Of a DNA stretch of 13,481 nucleotides, positions 1-6,509 are shown one piece after another; positions within the stretch are counted from its first letter, which is position 1; every line of letters starts with the position of its first letter. Below the pieces are notes generated by a model, which worked only from the letters and a program-made list of their open reading frames with translations, searched no databases and had not been told where the DNA came from. Position numbers and translations under genes: made by a program. Source of the stretch: Bacillota bacterium. Its GTDB lineage: Bacteria > Bacillota > Clostridia > Saccharofermentanales > DTU023. The stretch covers positions 1 through 13,481 of the forward strand of contig JAEWER010000012.1 of NCBI GenBank assembly GCA_023389255.1, given 5' to 3'.

Positions 1-23
1 ACTATGTAGGGTTTGATCAATTT

Positions 24-389
24 GTTTGAGAGTAGTGTAATTTTATAAGGTAGTTACACTAGTATCATAAATATTATTTAATGCATAGGGTTTGAGAGTA
101 GTGTAATTTTATAAGGTAGTTACACAAGAATCCCCCACGGTGAACACGTCTATATGTTTGAGAGTAGTGTAATTTTATAAGGTAGTTACACGTATTTATG
201 TTGCTAATGCAAACGGTAGTTGTTTGAGAGTAGTGTAATTTTATAAGGTAGTTACACCAAGAGAGAGAACCATATTCACGTTGTATTGTTTGAGAGTAGT
301 GTAATTTTATAAGGTAGTTACACACCTGCTTTTGTCTGTTTATAAGTAATACTGTTTGAGAGTAGTGTAATTTTATAAGGTAGTTACAC
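24..389 (+). CRISPR. CRISPR array, type II-like, 6 repeats / 5 complete spacers, left end outside window
   Basis: Six 36-nt repeats lie at 24-59, 90-125, 156-191, 222-257, 288-323 and 354-389. I compared them base by base and they are identical. Each begins GTTTGAGAGTAGTGTAA and ends AAGGTAGTTACAC. All five complete spacers (60-89, 126-155, 192-221, 258-287, 324-353) are exactly 30 nt and unrelated to each other. The 23 bases before the first repeat could be a spacer cut by the window edge or the end of a leader. A 36-nt repeat with 30-nt spacers and a GTTT-rAG start is typical of type II (Cas9) arrays. If that holds, crRNA is read on the plus strand and the leader and cas genes lie to the left, outside the window. 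No cas gene is present here. The strand and the subtype are inferences. Confidence 0.96.
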
Positions 390-622
390 TGGGTGAACCA
401 CTCTAACTCTCTCTTTTAAAACTGAGGACAACACACTTTTATACTACTCCTCTACTCCCATCACCAAGGCTACAACTATTTTGCCAATAGCCTCCCTCAT
501 AAAATGATTACTAGCAGTTTAATTCCGCTACCCAAACATTCTCTACTATTTCCCGCATCTAAACTAACTAATTAATTATCTCCCCCACCACTTAGGTAGG
601 ATCAAGGGATTTGGTGACACGG
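390..622. other. Non-coding stretch between CRISPR array and tRNA terminator
   Basis: About 230 bases with no credible gene. The plus strand is pyrimidine-rich (many CTC, CTAC and CCC runs). I looked for a tracrRNA anti-repeat, a degenerate terminal repeat and a leader-like AT tract, and saw none that convinces. It is most simply the trailer side of the CRISPR array followed by spacer DNA ahead of the tRNA operon's end. Confidence 0.6.
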
Positions 623-662
623 AAAAATAAAATAAAAAAGCGACCAAGTTACCTTGATCGCT
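623..662 (-). terminator. Rho-independent terminator of the tRNA operon
   Basis: Read on the minus strand, a 10-bp stem (639-648 with 653-662, one G-U pair) closes a 4-nt loop. It is followed by a long T-rich tract interrupted only by single A residues (638 down to about 623). It starts 8 nt after the CCA end of tRNA-Val, so it ends the three-tRNA transcript. The stem has a C/A mismatch on the plus strand, which supports minus-strand function. Confidence 0.9.
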
Positions 663-670
663 CAAATTCT

Positions 671-746
671 TGGTGGGAACAACTGGGCTCGAACCAGTGA
701 CCCCTTGCTTGTAAGGCAAGTGCTCTCCCAGCTGAGCTATGCTCCC
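671..746 (-). tRNA. tRNA-Val (anticodon TAC)
   Basis: The minus strand folds into a full cloverleaf of 76 nt. The 7-bp acceptor stem GGGAGCA/TGTTCCC contains one G-U pair. The D-arm is GCTC/GAGC, the anticodon stem CTTGC/GCAAG carries loop CTTACAA (anticodon TAC), the T-arm is ACTGG-TTCGAGC-CCAGT, the discriminator is A, and CCA is encoded. It is the last gene of the Asp-Phe-Val operon, 5 nt after tRNA-Phe. Confidence 0.97.
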
Positions 747-751
747 AAGAA

Positions 752-827
752 TGGTGCCCAGTGCCGGAATCGAACCAGCGACACGAAGATTTTCAGTCTT
801 CTGCTCTACCAACTGAGCTAACTGGGC
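752..827 (-). tRNA. tRNA-Phe (anticodon GAA)
   Basis: A 76-nt cloverleaf on the minus strand: acceptor stem GCCCAGT/ACTGGGC, D-arm GCTC/GAGC, anticodon stem GAAGA/TCTTC with loop CTGAAAA (anticodon GAA), T-arm GCTGG-TTCGATT-CCGGC, discriminator A and encoded CCA. It is the middle gene of the operon. A 12-bp hairpin separates it from tRNA-Asp. Confidence 0.97.
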
Positions 828-831
828 TAAA

Positions 832-858
832 AATTTACCGGCCATAGGCCGGTAAATT
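832..858 (-). promoter_or_regulatory. Perfect 12-bp hairpin between tRNA-Asp and tRNA-Phe
   Basis: The arms AATTTACCGGCC (832-843) and GGCCGGTAAATT (847-858) are perfectly complementary around a 3-nt loop. On the minus strand the hairpin begins at the last A of the encoded tRNA-Asp CCA and is followed by a short T run (five T at 833-829, the first two inside the stem). It could be a weak internal terminator that lowers Phe and Val expression, or a processing signal for RNase cleavage between the tRNAs. The sequence does not decide between them. Confidence 0.7.
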
Positions 859-934
859 GGCGACGCGGAAGGGACTCGAACCCTCGACCTCTAGCGTGAC
901 AGGCTAGCATTCTAACCAGCTGAACTACCGCGCC
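858..934 (-). tRNA. tRNA-Asp (anticodon GTC)
   Basis: A 77-nt cloverleaf on the minus strand. The acceptor stem is GGCGCGG/CCGCGTC with one G-U pair. The anticodon stem CTAGC/GCTAG has loop CTGTCAC (anticodon GTC). The T-arm is GAGGG-TTCGAGT-CCCTT, the discriminator is G as usual for Asp, and CCA is encoded. It is the first gene of the operon, about 40 nt downstream of the -10 box. Confidence 0.97.
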
Positions 935-966
935 ATGCTGGGTTGTTAATCTCTTGATTAACAGTG

Positions 967-1023
967 CTTTGCTATCTTAACAGTGTAAAAGCTAGCTGTC
1001 AACACCTTTAATAAAAATTTTTT
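967..1023 (-). promoter_or_regulatory. tRNA operon promoter with UP-like A/T tract
   Basis: On the minus strand a perfect -35 TTGACA (1002-997) and a -10 TAAGAT (979-974) are separated by 17 bp. Just upstream of the -35 is an A/T tract (about 1023-1007, A6 then T5) that resembles an UP element, as at strong stable-RNA promoters. The predicted start is near 967. The short leader holds an 8-bp hairpin (944-963) before tRNA-Asp. Confidence 0.85.
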
Positions 1024-1048
1024 CGCTAATTGCATGAAGTCAGTTCGA

Positions 1049-1164
1049 TATAATCAGAGTAAGTAATTTGCCTTTAATTGACAGCTAATCTATCTGAGAT
1101 TAACTGGCAGTCTATATATCTCTGCACAGTTTATCTGTGCCTCAATATTTAAGAAAGGATTGCA
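1049..1164 (+). promoter_or_regulatory. Promoter -10 and structured 5' leader of the RNase J operon
   Basis: A perfect TATAAT lies at 1049-1054, but I see no good -35 at 16-18 bp, so this promoter may be weak or activator-dependent. The leader of about 100 nt holds two small hairpins: TAATCT/AGATTA (1086-1091 with 1097-1102) and GCACAG/CTGTGC (1124-1129 with 1135-1140). The ribosome binding site GAAAGGA (1153-1159) is 5 nt from the ATG and fixes the start of the gene. The promoter is divergent from the tRNA promoter. Confidence 0.55.
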
Positions 1165-3018
1165 ATGCAGAAAAAAGCCATAGGCTCTATGCGTAAGCAC
1201 CTGAGCAAAAATGTTGTGCACTCCTCGCGCAAAGCAAAAACGATGCGTGAGCGTAGCCGACTAAAATCACGTTCAAAAAACTATCAGAATTCTAAAAAAA
1301 CAAATAAAAACAATATCTCCAAGGTAGACCAGAATGCACATGTAAACTTCATACCTTTAGGCGGTCTAAGAGAAATTGGCAAGAATTGTTATGCCTATGA
1401 ATACAAAAATACCATTCTTGTCGTCGATGTAGGTATCGCTTTCCCTGATGAAGCTCTACCTGGTGTCGATGTGATTATTCCTGATTTTGAATATCTCAAA
1501 CAAAATCGAGAAAAAGTAAAAGGATTACTACTCACTCACGGGCACGAAGATCATATCGGAGCTATTACTTGGTTTGCCAGTGAATTTAGTGGTGTACCAA
1601 TCTTTGGTAGACCTCTCACCTTAAAATTGGTAGATTTCAAACTCAATGATAAATACAATCGTCAAAATCAAGTTATGCCTAATGCTGATTTGCGCATCGT
1701 CAACTGTGGCGAAAAACTGCAGATCGGAGACTTCCGTGTTGAGTTTATACATGTCAATCACAGTATTGCTGACTCCTGTGCTTTGTTGCTGGAAACCGAA
1801 GTGGGAAAAATTGTCCATACCGGTGACTTTAAGGTAGATTATTCCCCTGTGCATGGTGAGCCCATCAATCTTGGCAGGTTTGCTGAACTCGGCAACGAAG
1901 GTGTATTGGCGTTGGTATCTGAAAGCACCAATGTTGACATCTCTGGTGTAACTCCATCTGAACAGATCGTAGGACGTACTTTTTCAGAACTCTTCAATCA
2001 GATCTCAGGCCGAATTATTGTCGCCACCTTTGCTTCCAATATCTACCGCATTCAACAACTTATAACAGCTGCTGAACAGCACAATCGCAAAGTGGCTCTC
2101 CTAGGCAGAAGTATGACTAATGCCTTCAATGCTGCCAGTGAATTAGGTTATCTGACAGTTCGCGCAGATACAATGGTAGAACCGAATAAAATAGGTTCTA
2201 TCCCTCCCGAAGAGTTGCTTTTGATCACTACTGGGACTCAGGGTGAAGAACTTTCAGCGCTAACTCGCATCGCTTTCGCTGAACATCGTTTAGTCAAGAT
2301 CACGCAAGACGATACAGTCATTCTCTCTTCAAGTATGATTCCTGGTAACGAAAAATCTATTTATCGAGTTATCAACGAACTATACAAACTTGGTGCCAAT
2401 GTTATTTATAACCGTCTGGCGGATATTCACGTCTCGGGGCACGCTTATCGTGATGAATTAAAGTTAATGCTCAACTTAGTCAAGCCCAAATTCTTTATCC
2501 CCATGCATGGAGAATTCAGACACCTATTTGAGCATGCCAAGCTAGCACAAGAACAAAATATTGCTAGTGCCAACATTTTCTTGCTCAGCAATGGCCAAAC
2601 ACTAAAACTGACTCAATCTAATGCACTTCTTGGTCAACAAGTACCAGCATCTGGAGTGGTAATCGATGGATCAGGCATCGGTGATTTAAATAACAATGTA
2701 TTACACGATCGCCTGCGCCTAGCAGATGACGGGGTAATAGCTTTATTTCTCTGCGTGGATAGCTCTAAAAATTGTCTGTATGGTGAACCCCAAATTCAAG
2801 CACGAGGCTTTCTCTACGAAAGTGAAACTGAAGCAATCTACCAACACTGTTACCGCATGGTCAATCGCTTCGTACGTAATTGTCAAAACAACGGTGACGC
2901 TCTATATGACGCTTTGCAAAAAGGTATTTTACGTGAGCAATTACGTGATTTACTCTACCAACAAACTCGCCGTCATCCTGTAATCCTATTGCAGACGATT
3001 CAAATTAACGAGAGGTAA
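1165..3018 (+). CDS. rnj: Ribonuclease J (metallo-beta-lactamase/beta-CASP RNase)
   Basis: A 617-aa protein. From about residue 60 it is a full-length RNase J, a cytoplasmic zinc-dependent enzyme with 5'-3' exonuclease and endonuclease activity that matures and degrades RNA in Firmicutes. Visible motifs: the HGHEDH metal site (125-130), H199 in HVNHS, D221 in HTGD, the beta-CASP region (about 250-420), HVSGH (422-426) and PMHGE (446-450), then the C-terminal domain. The core length (about 557 aa) matches Bacillus RNase J1. The first 58 residues are an added, strongly basic, low-complexity tail, probably disordered and possibly RNA-binding. The start is supported by GAAAGGA 5 nt upstream. It is cotranscribed with the trigger-factor-like gene, which starts 2 nt after its stop codon. 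I cannot tell J1 from J2 without a tree. Confidence 0.95.
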   Translation: MQKKAIGSMRKHLSKNVVHSSRKAKTMRERSRLKSRSKNYQNSKKTNKNNISKVDQNAHVNFIPLGGLREIGKNCYAYEYKNTILVVDVGIAFPDEALPGVDVIIPDFEYLKQNREKVKGLLLTHGHEDHIGAITWFASEFSGVPIFGRPLTLKLVDFKLNDKYNRQNQVMPNADLRIVNCGEKLQIGDFRVEFIHVNHSIADSCALLLETEVGKIVHTGDFKVDYSPVHGEPINLGRFAELGNEGVLALVSESTNVDISGVTPSEQIVGRTFSELFNQISGRIIVATFASNIYRIQQLITAAEQHNRKVALLGRSMTNAFNAASELGYLTVRADTMVEPNKIGSIPPEELLLITTGTQGEELSALTRIAFAEHRLVKITQDDTVILSSSMIPGNEKSIYRVINELYKLGANVIYNRLADIHVSGHAYRDELKLMLNLVKPKFFIPMHGEFRHLFEHAKLAQEQNIASANIFLLSNGQTLKLTQSNALLGQQVPASGVVIDGSGIGDLNNNVLHDRLRLADDGVIALFLCVDSSKNCLYGEPQIQARGFLYESETEAIYQHCYRMVNRFVRNCQNNGDALYDALQKGILREQLRDLLYQQTRRHPVILLQTIQINER

Positions 3019-3020
3019 CT

Positions 3021-4106
3021 ATGAATCAATTTTTTACACCTAAAGATTTAACCCTAGATGATTTCAAAACTGAATGGCTAGATTTAGATAATTTAAAAGA
3101 AGTATCAAATATGCAGATGGATTACCATTTGCGAATGAAAGCTCTGACCATGGCAACTATCACTGACCTAAAAAAAGGTGATTCTGTTCAGAACGATGAT
3201 TTAGTCGCCTTAAAAATGGAGAGCTCTCATCCAGAATTCAACCAGGAATTAATCCCTTGTCGCTTGGGTTCAGGTGAGTTAAGCACCACTGCTGAGCAAA
3301 AAATTATAGACGAATGTAAAGTTGGAGAGAGTATTACCGCTGATTTTACACCCAGCACAGGCAATAAAGAGTCTGATGTAGAAGCATCTTCTGTCCCCGT
3401 CAAGATGACTCTCTTACACGCTCGTCGTTTGACACCACACCCCTACAATGACGAACTGGCAGCCAAGTTAGGTGAGATAGAAAAAATAGAACCCAAAAAT
3501 TATCAAACTTGGGCTATATACGAAAAATACCTGTACCGTGAACTGTTAGTAGAACATCTCGAAAATCAATTTATACACAACGGATTACCCGAATTAGTGC
3601 AAAAATTATTTGAGCAGTCAGGTCTGAAATTAAAAGAATCGGATATCCAAGGCTCACGTCTTGAATTAAATAAATTGCTAGAACACTACATAGCCTCTAA
3701 TACGAGTATTAAACCCAGCGATGAAGGCAAAGACCTTGAATTATACGGCAGGATTTTAGGTTATAAGTTTACAGATGAAAGAGAATTGAACAAGTTTTTG
3801 GATACGCTTGCCACAAATCGAGTTCGCGAATTTATTTATCAAGAAAAATTAGGCGAACACGAGCAAATAGAGATCACGCCTGAACTACGGGATAAACATA
3901 ACCAGTTGCTAAGTCATGAAAAACCCACATTGTTACAAAAACTACCAGCAGATGAAAAAGAAGATTTAATTCGTACCAGCATCTATCGTGAACATTTCTT
4001 AAAAGAGATGATCAGCAAATTCGAAGAGTTTTTGGACAAGCTAATCAAAGATGGACAACTTGATCTAGATCAACTTGTCGCTGAAAGAAAAATCTTGGCT
4101 GACTAG
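3021..4106 (+). CDS. Divergent trigger-factor-like protein
   Basis: A 361-aa acidic, soluble protein with no signal peptide or membrane segment. I do not recognise it by close family. The layout resembles the PPIase and C-terminal parts of trigger factor. A KKGDSV...LVALKMES stretch, LGSG (82-85) and KVGESITADF (100-109) follow the order of a trigger-factor FKBP-like domain (about 50-140). A long helical region (about 160-345) resembles the trigger-factor C domain, including VREFIYQEKLGEHEQIEITPE-like text near 268-288. The N-terminal ribosome-binding domain and its signature are not visible, so ribosome docking is doubtful. The start is supported by AGAGG (3011-3015) just ahead of and touching the rnj stop codon, so translation is likely coupled to RNase J. 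A role as a chaperone or partner linked to RNase J is inference; plain 'hypothetical protein' is the safe fallback. Confidence 0.6.
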   Translation: MNQFFTPKDLTLDDFKTEWLDLDNLKEVSNMQMDYHLRMKALTMATITDLKKGDSVQNDDLVALKMESSHPEFNQELIPCRLGSGELSTTAEQKIIDECKVGESITADFTPSTGNKESDVEASSVPVKMTLLHARRLTPHPYNDELAAKLGEIEKIEPKNYQTWAIYEKYLYRELLVEHLENQFIHNGLPELVQKLFEQSGLKLKESDIQGSRLELNKLLEHYIASNTSIKPSDEGKDLELYGRILGYKFTDERELNKFLDTLATNRVREFIYQEKLGEHEQIEITPELRDKHNQLLSHEKPTLLQKLPADEKEDLIRTSIYREHFLKEMISKFEEFLDKLIKDGQLDLDQLVAERKILAD

Positions 4107-4123
4107 TTAACCATACTTAGTAG

Positions 4124-4153
4124 AAGGAGCAATCCTTATGATTGCTCCTTTTT
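4124..4153 (+). terminator. Terminator of the RNase J operon, overlapping the relA stop codon
   Basis: A perfect 10-bp stem (4124-4133 with 4141-4150) and 7-nt loop are followed by T residues at 4149-4153. It lies 17 nt after the stop of the trigger-factor-like gene. The relA stop codon (4152-4154 on the minus strand) falls in the T tract. In the minus direction the hairpin is followed by only two T residues, so it would be a weaker terminator for relA. Confidence 0.9.
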
Positions 4154-6497
4154 AATGTCCACGTTTTACATCAATAATGCCACTAATGGCTTTTAATCTA
4201 CCTAGAAGACGCTTCAATTGATTTTGATCCTTTACTTCTACGACCATCAAGAAATTGGCACTAATATCTCGTGCACTCTGCATTTGACCAGAAAGAATTG
4301 GCACTTTTTCTTCGGCTATTGCATTCGAAACATCTGCCAAAAGATGCGGTCTATCACGTCCAATGATATTGAGCTCGACCTGGAATTTTCCCTCTGGATC
4401 ACCACCATTATCCCATTCAACATCGATTAAGCGTGCTGTACGCTCTGCGTACTTCGGTGAATCCTGTTCACGCAACAAATAGCGAATGTTAGGACAATCT
4501 GTACGGTGAATAGCCACCCCTTTGCCTCGTGTTACATAGCCAATAATTGCATCTCCAGGTACTGGGCTACAGCAACGAGACATCTTGATTAAAGCGTTGG
4601 GCAAGCCTTTAACCACAACACCCTCACCTGTTGGCTTCTTTTTATGTGCACTCGCTTCATGGAACATTTCTGGATGTTCGCTGGCGATCAGTGCTTCTTT
4701 CGTAATTAGTGTTTTAGGCGCCGAAACTACCTGTCCTTGTTCAGTGACTCTATAGCCCAAACGCAACTGCTCATCTCGATCTAGCGACTTGATGTAGGCA
4801 TCTTTCAGACGGGGAACAACTCTACCAACAGAAACTCCACCATAGCCGATACCAGCACAAAGATCTTCCAACTTATTAAAGGTATATCGCTTGAGGATTT
4901 TTTCGTACAACTCCCGTTTCAATAACTGTTGCGGTGTGAATCCTGTTTTCTTGATTTCACGCTCTAAAATTTCTCTGCCACGGCTAACATTCTCTCCTCT
5001 GAGCTGCTTCTTAAACCAGGCAGAAATTTTGCTCTTAGTTGAGTTACTAGCAACTATATCTAACCAATCGCGTGATGGACCTTTAACCTTATCTGAGGTC
5101 AGGATTTCTACGATATCGCCATTCTGTAGTTTGTAGGACATCGGCACCATCTTGCCATTAACTTTGGCACCATACATGGAATTACCAACACCTGAATGAA
5201 TCTGATAGGCAAAGTCAACCGGAACAGAGCCAGCTGGCAATGATCTAACCTCTCCTTTGGGTGTGAAAACAAAGACTTCATCCAAAACAAGACCACTTTT
5301 GAGTGTGTCCATGAATTCATGAGCATCACTTAAATCTTTTTGCCATTCCAAAAGTGATCTGAGCCATGTCAATTTACTATCTAAATCATCTTTTTGTTGC
5401 GTATCCGCTGGACCTGTTTTACCCTCTTTGTATTTCCAATGGGCGGCAATACCGTATTCAGCCGTGCGATGCATCTGATACGTTCTGATCTGCACTTCAA
5501 AAGGCATACCTTTGGGACCGATAACTGTAGAGTGTAAAGACTGATACATATTGGGCTTAGGCATTGCTATGTAGTCTTTAAAACGCCCTGGCATAGGCTT
5601 GTATAACTCATGCACAACACCCAAAACTGCATAGCAATCACCTACGGTAGGAACAATAATTCTGGTCGCAAACAAATCGTAGATTTCATCTAAAGATTTG
5701 TGTTGTTTCTTCATTTTGCGATAGATTGAGTAAAAGTGTTTAGGTCTACCCTCAATTTCCGCCGGAATGTGCATGGATGCTACCTTACTATTCAGTTCAG
5801 CCACAATATCTTCTAAATAGCTCTCACGTTCAGATCTTTTTTGCGAGATGGCACCGACTAAGTGATAGTAAGCATCCGGATCGATAAAGCGCAGACAGAG
5901 ATCCTCTAATTCCCACTTAATTTTGTAAATACCTAAACGGTGCGCTAGCGGAGCATAAATATCTAAAGTTTCCTTAGACTTTTCAATTTGTTTAGCCACC
6001 GTCTTGTGCTTCATCGTACGCATGTTGTGCAAACGGTCTGCTAATTTAATCAACACAACCCGAATATCTTTCGCCATCGCTAAAAACATTTTTCTGAAGT
6101 TTTCAGCTTGTTCTTCTTCCTTTGATGAATAATTGATCTGACTAAGTTTAGTAACACCATTAACTAGTAGTGCTACATTCGAGCCATATTTTGCTTCCAC
6201 ATCTTCTAGTGAAACTTCTGTGTCTTCGACAACATCGTGTAGCAAAGCTGCAGTTAATGTATCTCGATCAACTTGAATGTCGATCAAGATCTCGGCTACA
6301 GCCACTGGATGAGTTATATACGGTTCACCAGTATTGCGCTTTTGTTTGCTGTGCGCTTTCTTGGCAAATTCATATACTTCGTATAGTTTCCCTTCATCTG
6401 CCACACCTGAATATGCTTCATAGGAGTGGATCAAGGTTTGCATCTTACGATCTAGTTCACTGAAATCATAATTAGTGAAATCTATTTTTTCTGCCAT
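4152..6497 (-). CDS. relA: Bifunctional (p)ppGpp synthetase/hydrolase, Rel family
   Basis: A 781-aa protein with full RelA/SpoT layout. It makes and breaks down (p)ppGpp, the stringent-response alarmone, in association with the ribosome. Residues from the ATG used here: HD hydrolase domain with H49, H63 and HD at 87-88; synthetase domain with RFKD (305-308), the charge pattern of bifunctional Rel enzymes, and EVQIRT (334-339); TGS (about 403-463); a Cys/His zinc-finger region with RCC (641-643), H664 and C668; and a C-terminal ACT domain (about 706-781). The start is the ATG at 6497 because AAAGGAG (6510-6504) is 6 nt away. An in-frame TTG at 6503 touches the same Shine-Dalgarno and cannot be the start. 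The SD overlaps the recJ stop codon, so the two genes are probably translationally coupled. The apt gene often found between them in Clostridia is absent. Confidence 0.96.
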   Translation of the reverse strand: MAEKIDFTNYDFSELDRKMQTLIHSYEAYSGVADEGKLYEVYEFAKKAHSKQKRNTGEPYITHPVAVAEILIDIQVDRDTLTAALLHDVVEDTEVSLEDVEAKYGSNVALLVNGVTKLSQINYSSKEEEQAENFRKMFLAMAKDIRVVLIKLADRLHNMRTMKHKTVAKQIEKSKETLDIYAPLAHRLGIYKIKWELEDLCLRFIDPDAYYHLVGAISQKRSERESYLEDIVAELNSKVASMHIPAEIEGRPKHFYSIYRKMKKQHKSLDEIYDLFATRIIVPTVGDCYAVLGVVHELYKPMPGRFKDYIAMPKPNMYQSLHSTVIGPKGMPFEVQIRTYQMHRTAEYGIAAHWKYKEGKTGPADTQQKDDLDSKLTWLRSLLEWQKDLSDAHEFMDTLKSGLVLDEVFVFTPKGEVRSLPAGSVPVDFAYQIHSGVGNSMYGAKVNGKMVPMSYKLQNGDIVEILTSDKVKGPSRDWLDIVASNSTKSKISAWFKKQLRGENVSRGREILEREIKKTGFTPQQLLKRELYEKILKRYTFNKLEDLCAGIGYGGVSVGRVVPRLKDAYIKSLDRDEQLRLGYRVTEQGQVVSAPKTLITKEALIASEHPEMFHEASAHKKKPTGEGVVVKGLPNALIKMSRCCSPVPGDAIIGYVTRGKGVAIHRTDCPNIRYLLREQDSPKYAERTARLIDVEWDNGGDPEGKFQVELNIIGRDRPHLLADVSNAIAEEKVPILSGQMQSARDISANFLMVVEVKDQNQLKRLLGRLKAISGIIDVKRGH

Positions 6498-6509
6498 GTT
6501 CAACTCCTT

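Noticed and set aside
74..325. Minus-strand open frame with a repeated CNYLIKLHYSQT peptide
   Set aside because: It is a translation of the CRISPR repeats: repeat plus spacer is 66 nt, a multiple of three, which keeps the frame open. It is not a protein gene.
60..353. Self-targeting spacers
   Set aside because: By eye I found no match of any of the five spacers elsewhere in the window on either strand; a genome-wide search would be needed to exclude targets outside it.
443..449. Possible tracrRNA anti-repeat (ACTACTC) after the array
   Set aside because: Only seven consecutive bases match the complement of the repeat and the surroundings do not pair, so it is likely chance.
576..845. Minus-strand 89-aa open frame
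   Set aside because: It runs through tRNA-Phe, tRNA-Val and the terminator; peptides such as AQLGEH and AQLVEQ are typical false translations of tRNA genes.
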